Source of the DNA: an uncultured Victivallaceae bacterium
GTDB taxonomy: Bacteria > Verrucomicrobiota > Lentisphaeria > Victivallales > Victivallaceae
Length of the DNA: 6,541 nucleotides
Assembly: GCA_934663655.1 (NCBI GenBank)
Contig: CAKUKT010000154.1
Coordinates: 1-6,541 of the forward strand
Direction of reading: 5' to 3'
Position numbers and translations under genes: made by a program. The notes under the pieces were generated by a model. It saw only the letters and a list, made by a program, of their open reading frames with translations, did not search any database and was not told the DNA's origin. Within the stretch, counting starts at the first letter, position 1. Every line of letters begins with the position of its first letter. Positions 1-6,245 of this stretch are shown here, piece after piece.

Positions 1-182
1 TAGTTGAATTCACCGAACCATTCCGGACCGAGCCGGCGCGCCACATAAACCCCGACCGCGAAACCGAGCAGCAGCCGCACTCCCCGTTCCGCGAAAATCC
101 AGAACAGATTGCGGCCGTAAAAAGTGACGCCGGGATGACGAAAGATCCTCTCCACGCCGGACCATAAACCTCTTATGCTCAT
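1..182 (-). CDS. Wzx-like polysaccharide flippase, N-terminal fragment (cut by window edge)
   Basis: Only the first 60 codons are in the window; the gene continues past base 1. The start ATG (182-180) overlaps the TGA of the upstream glycosyltransferase by one base (TGATG), and a strong GGAGGA Shine-Dalgarno lies at 191-196, 8 bases upstream. The visible protein has a short basic N-terminus and then a stretch reading NLFWIFAERGVRLLLGFAVG, followed by VYVARRLGPEWFGEFN. A first membrane helix followed by 'VARxLGPExFGxxN' is the classic N-terminal signature of the polysaccharide biosynthesis/Wzx flippase family (MATE-like fold), inner-membrane proteins that flip undecaprenyl-linked O-antigen or exopolysaccharide units to the periplasm. 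This role fits the sugar-nucleotide and glycosyltransferase genes just upstream. With 60 residues, a related lipopolysaccharide exporter of the same superfamily cannot be excluded. Confidence 0.8.
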   Translation of the reverse strand, partial: MSIRGLWSGVERIFRHPGVTFYGRNLFWIFAERGVRLLLGFAVGVYVARRLGPEWFGEFN

Positions 183-1189
183 CACCGCCGTCCTCCGCGA
201 TGAAAAAAATCCGCCAGCCGGGCGCCGAGCCGCCGCCAGTAACGTAGGGCAACGAAGAACCCGCTCGAGATCAGCAGCCTGCCGAAAAATCCGCTGTTGT
301 CAACAACAATTTTCCGGCACCTTTCTGCCGCTTCGATTTTACCGGCGGCATGGAAGCGGCCGCCGTTGATCATTGCGTAGCGCACCCGGGACAACCGCGC
401 CAGTCGCCAATGGAATTTCACCCCGTCACGATGAAGTTCATCCAGCACCTCCAGCGCTTCGGTCACGTCATCGCCGCTTTCCTGAATTTTCAGTGTCGCA
501 TTGGCGCCGTGCCAGCGGTAGAAGGCCAGCGGTTCATCGAGCGCGGCGGCCCGGTAGAAACGGATTATCCGGCACCACATTTCCCAGTCTGCGGAGAAAC
601 GGAAATGTTCGACAAATCCGCCGAGGCGTTCGTAACATTCCCGGCGCACCGTCACCGATGGCGCGCAGAAGTAGTTCTCCAGCGCAAAATCCGCGATCGT
701 GGCCCGTCCGCGATAGAGAAACCCGGGATAACGCCAGACGCCTCCCACCCGGTCATCCGGATCAACATAGGCGGTGGAACACCCGAAAATACCATATTCC
801 GGCGGAGCGGTTTCGATCAGTTCCCGCATGCGGGCATGATAATTGTCGGCCAGAAAATCATCATCATGAAGAATCTGTACATAATGACCGCGGGATTTTT
901 CCAGACAGTGATTCCAATTCTCCGCCATACCGACAAAGCCGGCATTGCGGTGGATTTCGATTTTATCCGAAAGTGTTTCCACGATCTCGGCAATGTTGCC
1001 GGTGGTTCCCGGCGGAGTATTGTCAAGCACGGCGATCTGAAAATCCTCCGGCGCAGCGGCCGCGTTCGCCAATATCGATTCCAGCGTCCGGCGCAGAAAC
1101 GGCGAACGACCGCAACTTGGCACCATCACCGACCAGAAAGGACGATGAATTTCAGGCGCAACCGGTGCGATTTCCGGTACTTCAAACAT
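182..1189 (-). CDS. Family 2 glycosyltransferase (polysaccharide biosynthesis)
   Basis: A 335-residue protein with a GT-A type glycosyltransferase fold. The N-terminal strand is WSVMVPSCGR (residues 19-28), where most GT2 enzymes read (I/V)P(T/S)YNR. A second strand, IAVLDNTPPGTTGNI (52-66), matches the usual VVDNxSxDxT nucleotide-binding segment. NAGFVGMAENWN (82-93) precedes the metal-binding DxD-type motif HDDDF (108-112). SADWEMW (199-205) matches the ED/DW-type catalytic acceptor-side motif. The last ~100 residues are helical and basic, without an obvious membrane span, so it probably sits on the cytoplasmic face of the inner membrane and transfers a sugar from an NDP-sugar to a lipid-linked glycan. 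The start ATG overlaps the upstream SDR gene by 8 bases and has a GGAG at 1195-1198. Its stop overlaps the flippase start. Family assignment is firm; donor and acceptor cannot be read from sequence. Confidence 0.92.
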   Translation of the reverse strand: MFEVPEIAPVAPEIHRPFWSVMVPSCGRSPFLRRTLESILANAAAAPEDFQIAVLDNTPPGTTGNIAEIVETLSDKIEIHRNAGFVGMAENWNHCLEKSRGHYVQILHDDDFLADNYHARMRELIETAPPEYGIFGCSTAYVDPDDRVGGVWRYPGFLYRGRATIADFALENYFCAPSVTVRRECYERLGGFVEHFRFSADWEMWCRIIRFYRAAALDEPLAFYRWHGANATLKIQESGDDVTEALEVLDELHRDGVKFHWRLARLSRVRYAMINGGRFHAAGKIEAAERCRKIVVDNSGFFGRLLISSGFFVALRYWRRLGARLADFFHRGGRR

Positions 1190-2087
1190 GGTTTCTCCGC
1201 TCTCTCTCCGCCGCGGCGAGGAACTCCTTCAATCCCGTCTCCAGATCGATTTGCTGACTCCAGCCGGGCAGGGGGGCGGCGGGGAATTTCGGTTGCATGA
1301 TTTCCCGCTGCCGGGGAGGGCGTTCGCCCCAGCGCAGATCCAGTTGACAACCGGCGGCAGTTTCGAAACAGCGGGCAAGTTCCCGGAGCGAAATCAGTCG
1401 AGAGGCTTCCAGTTTGAAACGGCTTCCCGCCGCCACCTCTCCGGCATTGAGCCGGCCGGCCAGCAGAACAATCCCGGAAACCACATCATCGACGTGCAGC
1501 AGATTCAACCGCTGCTCTCCACCCGACATCGCCAGAGAACCACCTGTATGTCGGAGGTTTTCCCACAAATTTAAAATTTTCGGCCGGGTATCACCCGGAC
1601 CGTAAGTGTCGCAGATGTACAACGAAGCATAATTAATGTCACCGTTTTTCCAGAACGGGGCGGCGATATCCTCAAAAGCCTGTTTGGTCGCGGCGTAGAA
1701 ATTTACCGGATCGAAGCCGATCCCGTCGAAACTCTGCCAGTAGGTGCCGAGATTGAGAACCCATCGGACCCCGGCCGACGCGGCGCCGTTCACGATCCGG
1801 CTGCCGAAGAGTACGTTGTCTTCAATCAGCTCTTCTGCCTGTTCCGGAGTCGGCCGGCCGCCGAGAAAACGCGTCGCCAGGTGGATCACGCCGTCAAAGT
1901 GGTTCTTACGAAAAAATTCCGCGATTCCCGACGGGGAATCCGGCAGGGTCACTGCAACCGTCTCCGGCGGCGGGGGATGACTTTTCCGGCGACCGGCTGC
2001 CACCACGACCTGGTGACCCTCATTTCTGAGAACGCGCACAAGATTGCGTCCGATAAAACCGGTACCTCCGGTGACGAACAGTTGCAT
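1182..2087 (-). CDS. NAD(P)-dependent NDP-sugar epimerase/reductase (extended SDR)
   Basis: A 301-residue extended short-chain dehydrogenase. The Rossmann nucleotide-binding motif GGTGFIG is at residues 7-13, the DGVIHLAT strand at 65-72, the catalytic Thr is likely T115 in NLGTYWQSF, and the YxxxK pair is YAATK (131-135). DTYGPGDTRPK (160-170) and the LLHVDDVVSGI segment (196-206) are typical of sugar-nucleotide enzymes. The C-terminal PRQREIMQPKF...PGW...TGLKEFL resembles the end of CDP-abequose synthase-like (RfbJ) proteins. It is likely to reduce or epimerise a 4-keto-6-deoxy sugar nucleotide made with the RmlC-like enzyme encoded 2 bases upstream. A proline run PPPP (38-41) lies in the surface loop after the second strand. 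A GGAG at 2099-2102 lies 11 bases before the ATG. Alternatives are a dTDP-4-keto-sugar reductase or UDP-sugar 4-epimerase; the substrate is inferred, the fold is certain. Confidence 0.9.
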   Translation of the reverse strand: MQLFVTGGTGFIGRNLVRVLRNEGHQVVVAAGRRKSHPPPPETVAVTLPDSPSGIAEFFRKNHFDGVIHLATRFLGGRPTPEQAEELIEDNVLFGSRIVNGAASAGVRWVLNLGTYWQSFDGIGFDPVNFYAATKQAFEDIAAPFWKNGDINYASLYICDTYGPGDTRPKILNLWENLRHTGGSLAMSGGEQRLNLLHVDDVVSGIVLLAGRLNAGEVAAGSRFKLEASRLISLRELARCFETAAGCQLDLRWGERPPRQREIMQPKFPAAPLPGWSQQIDLETGLKEFLAAAERERRNHV

Positions 2088-2089
2088 TT

Positions 2090-2632
2090 TTATTCGAACT
2101 CCACATCCAGCTCCGCCAGCGGCGGCAGCGCGAGATCGCGCTCTGAGAGCACCGGCGTTCCTTCGACCGGCCAGTTGAAACCGAAAGAATCGTAACGGAA
2201 TCCGGTGTCGAGGGCAAAATCATATTCACGCGTCACCAGATAGAGTAGACGGCAGTCGTCCTCAAGGGCGCAGAAACCGTGGGCGAAACCAACGGGAATA
2301 TAGAGCGAACGGTGGTCATCGGCCTTCATTTCAAAACTGGCGAAACGACCGAAAGAGGGCGATGAACGCCGCAGATCGAAAACCACGTCGATGATTCTGC
2401 CGCTGAGTACGGTCACCAGTTTCGCCAGTGCGTGCGGAGGTTTCTGGAAATGCATGCCGCGAATGACATTGCGATGCGAAATGGTGACGTAGGCCTCCCG
2501 GAACCGGTCGTCAATTCCCGCCGCGGCGAATATTCCGGCATGAAAGAATTTTTCGAAATCGCCGCGATTGTCGACCGCGTGGAAATTTTCAACGAAACCG
2601 AGGCCGGGAAGGGCGGCGGGGAGAATTTTCAT
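2090..2632 (-). CDS. rfbC: dTDP-4-dehydrorhamnose 3,5-epimerase family protein (RmlC-like)
   Basis: A 180-residue cupin enzyme at the usual RmlC length. Family landmarks are intact: VIRGMHFQ with the catalytic His H61, K71 in AKLVTVLSG, VVFDLRRSSPSFG (83-95), YIPVGFAHGF (111-120) with H118, the likely catalytic Tyr Y131, and VLSERD (161-166) ending in D166, which corresponds to the Asp of the His-Asp dyad. It epimerises C3 and C5 of a 4-keto-6-deoxyhexose nucleotide in the cytoplasm. It is the first gene of the leftward operon, behind the promoter at 2696-2724, with a weak ribosome site (GGA-containing leader). The classical partners RmlA, RmlB and RmlD are not in the window, and the next gene is not a typical RmlD. 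The true sugar may therefore be dTDP-rhamnose or another deoxysugar such as a CDP-linked one; the gene symbol reflects family only. Confidence 0.9.
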   Translation of the reverse strand: MKILPAALPGLGFVENFHAVDNRGDFEKFFHAGIFAAAGIDDRFREAYVTISHRNVIRGMHFQKPPHALAKLVTVLSGRIIDVVFDLRRSSPSFGRFASFEMKADDHRSLYIPVGFAHGFCALEDDCRLLYLVTREYDFALDTGFRYDSFGFNWPVEGTPVLSERDLALPPLAELDVEFE

Positions 2633-2664
2633 TTCCAGTATTCCGTATGTTTATTCGCGCCCGG

Positions 2665-2691
2665 CACGGCGGATACATCACCGTTGCCGTG
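2665..2691. repeat. Inverted repeat CACGGC/GCCGTG at the predicted operon start site
   Basis: Perfect 6-base arms at 2665-2670 and 2686-2691 separated by 15 bases. The element lies just downstream of the leftward -10 and spans the predicted transcription start, so it could be an operator or, less well, a short leader hairpin. No binding protein can be named. Confidence 0.3.
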
Positions 2692-2695
2692 TGTC

Positions 2696-2724
2696 AATAT
2701 AGCCGCAAAATTTTTCTTTTTCAA
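2696..2724 (-). promoter_or_regulatory. Sigma70-like promoter of the polysaccharide operon
   Basis: Reading leftward, a -35 TTGAAA (2719-2724), a spacer of exactly 17 bases and a -10 TATATT (2696-2701) form a near-consensus promoter. Runs of A and T at 2725-2760 behind the -35 could act as an UP element. The predicted start near 2689 gives a leader of about 57 bases before the ATG at 2632. Seen by eye only; no transcription data. Confidence 0.6.
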
Positions 2725-2764
2725 TCACAGGCGGTTTTTTTTGTAAAAAATTTCATTTTTACGG

Positions 2765-2793
2765 TTGTGACGAAGAGAAAACGGCGCTATCTT
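2765..2793 (+). promoter_or_regulatory. Sigma70-like promoter of recJ-purE
   Basis: TTGTGA (2765-2770) and TATCTT (2788-2793) are separated by 17 bases, placing the start near 2800 and giving a 20-40 base leader depending on the recJ start used. A TATATT at 2793-2798 overlaps the -10. Its -35 is 40 bases from the -35 of the leftward promoter, so the two polymerases would sit back to back on the same AT-rich stretch. Confidence 0.45.
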
Positions 2794-2839
2794 ATATTGA
2801 TGATGGGTTGACAGAATTAATTTGAAAGACAATCGTGGT

Positions 2840-4546
2840 GTGAAAAATTGGAAATTGACTCGGAATACCCCGGATTCCGAGATCGAGGCGCTTTGTGCGG
2901 CTCATAAGCTGCCGCGTCCGATCGCTCTTTATTTCGCCGCCCGGGGAATCGGCGGTGATACGATTACAGATTTTCTGAATCCGCGTCTTGCCAATCTCAG
3001 TGATCCCTACCGTTTCCCGGGGATCCAGGAGGCTTCGGCGCGGTTGTGGCGGGCGATTGCCAACCACGAACCAATTCTGATTCACGGCGACTACGATACC
3101 GACGGAATTACCGCCAGCGCGCTGCTGGCGCTGGTGCTGCGGCAGAATGGCGGCGTGGTTCACTCCTTTATTCCGCATCGTTTTGACGATGGTTACGGCT
3201 TTACTCCCGAATCACTCTGCAAGGCGCTGGACATGTTTGGGCCCTGTGGCGTGCTGGTCACCGTCGACTGCGGCATTACCAGCTGCGACGCCGTGGCTGA
3301 AGCACTCTCCCGCGGCATCGATGTGATCGTCACCGATCACCACGAGGCGGGGCCGGAACTTCCCAAAGCTCTGGCGGTAATCAATCCCAAGGTCTATCCG
3401 GAACTTGAGGATCTGCAGCTGCTTTCCGGAGCCGGAGTGGCATTCAAGCTGTCGCACGCTTTCATCAAGTACGGGCGCGAACACAATATCGGCGGTTTCA
3501 CCACCCATCTGGAGGAGGTGCTCGACTATGTCGCGCTCGGGACGGTGGCGGATATTGTCCCGCTGCTCGGTGAGAACCGGGTCATGGTGAAATTCGGCAT
3601 TGAGGCGTTGCGCCGGCAGTTGCGGCCCGGAGTGCGGGCGCTGATTGAGAGTTCCCGGCTCCATTCCGAACTCACCCCGTCGGACATCACCTTCAGACTT
3701 GCGCCGCGAATCAATGCCGCCGGCCGGGTGGGGGATGCCAACGTCGCCTTGAAACTGCTTGAATCCGAACATATCGTCGATGCCTATGGTTGCGCTTCTC
3801 AGCTGGAAAGTTATAACCGCAGCCGCCAGGAGAAGGAGCAGGAGATCTACCAGGAGGCGTGCGAACAGATCAAGCGCAACCTCGCCTGGCAGAGTCCCTA
3901 TATGCTGCTGGTCGCCGGCCGCGACTGGCATCAGGGGGTGATCGGAATCGTCGCTTCGCGACTGGCTCGCGATTACAACCGGCCTACCATTGTGCTCACG
4001 GTGCAGGGGGATGAGGCATACGGTTCCGGGCGGAGCATCTCCTGTCTGAATCTGGTCGAGGTGCTCGGTCATACCTCGCACCTGCTCGAACGCTACGGTG
4101 GTCATCCGATGGCGGTCGGAATCGGTCTCAAGGCCAATCGCATCGCGGAATTTTTTGAATTGATGGATTCTGAGGTGCGGCGTCAGCTCAGTTCGGCCGA
4201 TCTCGAACACTTCATCGCTTATGACGGTGAGTGTGGTCTTCAGGAGATGACGCCGGAATTTTTCGATTATCTGACCCGGCTTTCGCCTTTCGGTCACAGC
4301 AATCAGAAGCCGGTATACCGTTTCAACGAATTGCGCGTGGCCCGCTGTGGTTCGGTCGGCGGCGGGGCGCACACCCGGGGGATTTTGCAGAGTCGGCTCG
4401 GTCAAATCGATTTCATCGCTTTCAACCGGGCTCCTTCGCTCTTCCACGGCCGGGTGCTGGATGTGCTGGCGACGCCGCAGTTGAACCGGCATGGCGGCGG
4501 CAGTGTGCCGCAGCTGAATATTATCGATATCAAAGAGGTTTATTGA
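2840..4546 (+). CDS. recJ: Single-stranded-DNA-specific exonuclease RecJ
   Basis: A 568-residue protein (from the GTG at 2840) with the full RecJ architecture. The DHH domain carries HGDYDTDG (82-89), TVDCG with D143, the name-giving TDHH (165-168), the GTVAD motif (234-238) and RINAAGR (290-296). The DHHA1 domain carries HQGVIGIVASR (364-374), GSGRS (395-399) and GGHPMAVG (420-427). The last ~100 residues are the OB-fold region with LSPFGHSNQKPVY. RecJ degrades single-stranded DNA 5' to 3' with Mn/Mg ions in recombination and mismatch/base-excision repair. All metal ligands appear intact, and the length is normal. The start is uncertain: an in-frame TTG at 2822 would add six residues, but GTG at 2840 gives a typical MKNWKL N-terminus. 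Neither has a good Shine-Dalgarno. purE follows 20 bases after the stop. Confidence 0.96.
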   Translation: MKNWKLTRNTPDSEIEALCAAHKLPRPIALYFAARGIGGDTITDFLNPRLANLSDPYRFPGIQEASARLWRAIANHEPILIHGDYDTDGITASALLALVLRQNGGVVHSFIPHRFDDGYGFTPESLCKALDMFGPCGVLVTVDCGITSCDAVAEALSRGIDVIVTDHHEAGPELPKALAVINPKVYPELEDLQLLSGAGVAFKLSHAFIKYGREHNIGGFTTHLEEVLDYVALGTVADIVPLLGENRVMVKFGIEALRRQLRPGVRALIESSRLHSELTPSDITFRLAPRINAAGRVGDANVALKLLESEHIVDAYGCASQLESYNRSRQEKEQEIYQEACEQIKRNLAWQSPYMLLVAGRDWHQGVIGIVASRLARDYNRPTIVLTVQGDEAYGSGRSISCLNLVEVLGHTSHLLERYGGHPMAVGIGLKANRIAEFFELMDSEVRRQLSSADLEHFIAYDGECGLQEMTPEFFDYLTRLSPFGHSNQKPVYRFNELRVARCGSVGGGAHTRGILQSRLGQIDFIAFNRAPSLFHGRVLDVLATPQLNRHGGGSVPQLNIIDIKEVY

Positions 4547-4554
4547 ATATTTTT

Positions 4555-4559
4555 GGAGG
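4555..4559 (+). promoter_or_regulatory. Ribosome binding site fixing the purE start
   Basis: GGAGG, 7 bases before the GTG at 4567. It is the best Shine-Dalgarno of the plus-strand genes and shows that purE starts at 4567. The in-frame reading that extends upstream to 4231 overlaps recJ and is not part of the gene. Confidence 0.85.
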
Positions 4560-4566
4560 TGAGAAG

Positions 4567-5064
4567 GTGAGTGTAGCGGTGATAATGGGCAGCGGAAGCG
4601 ATCTGGAGATCGTCCGCGGCGCGCTGGATACCCTGAAAAACTTCGGAGTGCCGTTTACGGCGCGGATTATTTCGGCGCATCGCACTCCGGATGAAGCGGT
4701 TGAGTTCGCCCGTTCGGCGGAGGCGAACGGAGTTCAGGTGATCATCTGTGCGGCCGGAATGGCGGCACATCTCGGTGGCGTAATTGCTGCGCACACGACG
4801 CTGCCGGTGATCGGGATTCCGGTTGCGAGCGCACCTTTCAACGGGATTGATGCGTTGTTTTCGATGGTGCAGATGCCGCCCGGGGTTCCGGTGGCGGCGG
4901 TTACGGCCGGCAAGGCCGGTGGCAAGAACGCGGCGCTTTACGCAATTGAAATCCTTGCCCTCTCTGATCCCGGATTGAAACTTAAACTCCAGGAATTTCG
5001 CGCTTCCCAGCGCCGTCAGGTGGTGGAGGCCGACGAAAAACTTCAGCAGGAACTGTTTTCCTGA
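4567..5064 (+). CDS. purE: N5-carboxyaminoimidazole ribonucleotide mutase (PurE, class I)
   Basis: A 165-residue cytosolic enzyme of de novo purine synthesis, which converts N5-CAIR to CAIR. The phosphate-binding loop MGSGSD is at residues 7-12, SAHRTPD at 36-42 holds the catalytic His H38, [15 protein letters not shown] at 63-77 is the class I active-site loop, and [14 protein letters not shown] (99-112) followed by [13 protein letters not shown] is the conserved C-terminal core. The AGMAAHL loop, not the AGRSNGL-type loop of class II, argues for the bacterial class I mutase, which normally needs PurK to supply N5-CAIR; no purK is in the window. Start GTG was chosen from the GGAGG at 4555-4559. 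It lies 20 bases behind recJ, probably on the same transcript. Its last 22 bases overlap the convergent perR-like gene. Confidence 0.96.
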   Translation: MSVAVIMGSGSDLEIVRGALDTLKNFGVPFTARIISAHRTPDEAVEFARSAEANGVQVIICAAGMAAHLGGVIAAHTTLPVIGIPVASAPFNGIDALFSMVQMPPGVPVAAVTAGKAGGKNAALYAIEILALSDPGLKLKLQEFRASQRRQVVEADEKLQQELFS

Positions 5065-5492
5065 GCGCATTCCGGCTGCGGACAGTAACCGCGGCAGCAG
5101 ACATGCATTTCGGTGATGGTGAAGCCAGAGGGTAGTTTCGGAGGCGGGGCGATTTTGCATCCCGGTTCCGGAAAGATATCGTAAACCCGGCCGCACTTGA
5201 GGCACTTGAAGTGGGCGTGTTCCCGGATATCGCCGTCGTACCGCAGTTCTCCATCCTCGATTATGACGGTCTGAACCGCGTGTTTCCCGGTCAGGAGCTT
5301 CAGGGTGTTGTAGACGGTCGTAAGTGAAATCGACGGCTGTTCCGCGCGGACGGCGGTGAAGATGGTTTCCGCCGTGGGGTGGGTCGGATGTGAAAGCAGA
5401 AAGCCGTATATCGCCACCCGCTGCGGCGAGGGTGAAATACCGAAACCGCGCAGTTTGGCCGCGGTTTCGGCCGGGGTGATCGGATTATTCAT
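5043..5492 (-). CDS. perR: Fur-family peroxide-responsive repressor, PerR-like
   Basis: A 149-residue DNA-binding metalloregulator. The winged helix contains SPQRVAIYGFL (22-32) and the recognition helix SLTTVYNTLKLL (56-67). The five regulatory-metal ligands known in Bacillus PerR (H37, D85, H91, H93, D104) align one residue later here: H38, D86, H92, H94 and D105. The Asp at the last site favours PerR over Fur. The structural zinc site has CLKC (97-100), but the second pair reads C137-P-Q-P-E-C142 instead of the usual CxxC, with extra cysteines at 132, 133 and 149. The start ATG at 5492 was chosen for the GGAGGAGGAG at 5498-5507; an in-frame upstream ATG at 5516 lies before that site. It lies downstream of the rubrerythrin gene on the same strand, and its 3' end overlaps purE. 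Regulation of rubrerythrin and of itself is inferred. Confidence 0.9.
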   Translation of the reverse strand: MNNPITPAETAAKLRGFGISPSPQRVAIYGFLLSHPTHPTAETIFTAVRAEQPSISLTTVYNTLKLLTGKHAVQTVIIEDGELRYDGDIREHAHFKCLKCGRVYDIFPEPGCKIAPPPKLPSGFTITEMHVCCRGYCPQPECAQENSSC

Positions 5493-5551
5493 AATTTCTC
5501 CTCCTCCTGCCGGCAATAATTCTTCACCGGCCTCTTACTCCTGTACAGCGT

Positions 5552-5609
5552 CCGGAGTTTCCGGGCGGGGGAACGGAACTCTTATAGATATTCAGTTACC
5601 GCCGCCCGG
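5552..5609. repeat. Competing stem-loops between the rubrerythrin and perR genes
   Basis: A long hairpin has outer arms CCGGGCGG (5561-5568) and CCGCCCGG (5602-5609), a 5-base one-sided bulge, and inner arms CGGAACT (5574-5580) and AGTTACCG (5594-5601) with one bulged A. This gives 15 pairs around a 13-base loop. A second, mutually exclusive hairpin, CCGGA-GTT-TCCGG (5552-5564), shares bases 5561-5564. No U-run follows in either direction, so neither is a standard terminator. They may protect the rubrerythrin mRNA end or modulate readthrough into perR. Confidence 0.5.
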
Positions 5610-5630
5610 TCTGTTTCCGATCCGGTGGGA

Positions 5631-6179
5631 TCAGAAGTAGCGCTTGAGCAATCCGGCGAAGGCCGCGCCGTGCCGAGCCTCATCCTTGCTCATCTCATGA
5701 ACGGTATCATGGATCGCATCGAGACCAAGTTCCTTGGCGCGTTTGGCGATATCGAGTTTACCGGCGCAGGCGCCGTGCTCGGCTTCGACGCGCATCTTGA
5801 GGTTGGTCTTGGTGCAGGGCACGACCACTTCGCCGAGAAGTTCGGCGAACTTCGCCGCGTGTTCGGCTTCCTCGAAAGCGATGCGTTTGTAGGCTTCGGC
5901 GATTTCCGGATATCCTTCACGATCCGCCTGACGGCTCATCGCGAGGTACATGCCGACCTCGGTGCATTCGCCGGTGAAGTTGGCGCGGAGGCCGCTGAGC
6001 ACTTCGGGGTCGAGTTCCGCCGACTTGGTGTTGATGGTGTGTTCGGCCGCCCACTTGAGATCGGCGTCACCGGTTTGCTCCTTGAACTTCGAGGCCGGAG
6101 CCTTGCACTGGGGACAGAATTCCGGAGCGGAGTCGCCGGTATGAACGTAACCACAGACGGTGCAGACAAATTTTTTCAT
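5631..6179 (-). CDS. Reverse rubrerythrin (N-terminal rubredoxin, C-terminal diiron domain)
   Basis: A 182-residue non-haem iron protein that reduces hydrogen peroxide in the cytosol of anaerobes. The rubredoxin Fe(Cys)4 domain comes first: [11 protein letters not shown] starts at C6 and C9, and FCPQC supplies C22 and C25. The ferritin-like four-helix domain fills residues ~60-182, with likely diiron ligands E71, E104 and H107 (EAEH), E134, and E167 and H170 (EARH). This rubredoxin-first order is that of reverse rubrerythrins (rubperoxins); classical rubrerythrins have the rubredoxin at the C-terminus. The length is as expected for the family. The start ATG is preceded by AAGGAA (6186-6191). 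Just upstream lie a candidate promoter (6246-6273) and a Per-box-like palindrome (6227-6241); a PerR-like gene follows 138 bases downstream. Together these suggest a peroxide-inducible detoxification unit. Confidence 0.95.
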   Translation of the reverse strand: MKKFVCTVCGYVHTGDSAPEFCPQCKAPASKFKEQTGDADLKWAAEHTINTKSAELDPEVLSGLRANFTGECTEVGMYLAMSRQADREGYPEIAEAYKRIAFEEAEHAAKFAELLGEVVVPCTKTNLKMRVEAEHGACAGKLDIAKRAKELGLDAIHDTVHEMSKDEARHGAAFAGLLKRYF

Positions 6180-6226
6180 TTTATTTTCCTTTTCTGTTTA
6201 GTGCCGGAAGATTTATTCCAGCTGTT

Positions 6227-6241
6227 TTGTAGTGAATACAA
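6227..6241. promoter_or_regulatory. Candidate Per box (7-1-7 palindrome)
   Basis: TTGTAGT-G-AATACAA is a 7-1-7 inverted repeat with one mismatched pair. It matches the Per box consensus TTATAAT-N-ATTATAA at 10 of 14 positions. It begins 4 bases after the candidate -10 of the rubrerythrin gene and covers the predicted start of transcription, a position suited to repression. The regulator would be the PerR-like protein encoded downstream. The site is seen; its function is inferred. Confidence 0.45.
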
Positions 6242-6245
6242 TTTT

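Noticed and set aside
350..1300. Overlapping plus-strand open frames opposite the glycosyltransferase and SDR genes
   Set aside because: Shadow frames of GC-rich genes; no domain, no ribosome site, and the minus-strand proteins are clearly real.
1275..1312. Inverted repeat GGCGGCGGGGAAT / ATTTCCCGCTGCC inside the SDR gene
   Set aside because: It lies wholly in conserved coding sequence with 11 of 13 matches; likely chance in GC-rich codons.
2808..2813. Perfect TTGACA hexamer before recJ
   Set aside because: A -10 at 17 bases would fall on AATCGT around the recJ start, which is a poor match. The TTGTGA/TATCTT pair just upstream is better placed.
3212..4492. Long 426-codon open frame on the minus strand
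   Set aside because: It lies wholly antisense to recJ, whose motifs are complete. Its translation is rich in H, R and Q, with no recognisable domain.
4231..4566. N-terminal extension of purE by 112 codons
   Set aside because: It overlaps recJ in another frame, has no PurE homology, and the GGAGG at 4555-4559 fixes the start at 4567.
5493..5516. Longer perR start eight codons upstream
   Set aside because: The extra codons read through the Shine-Dalgarno itself; the ATG at 5492 is correctly spaced from GGAGGAGGAG.
5619..5632. GATCC-GGTG-GGATC hairpin at the end of the rubrerythrin gene as a terminator
   Set aside because: Only five pairs, and no U-run follows in the direction of transcription.
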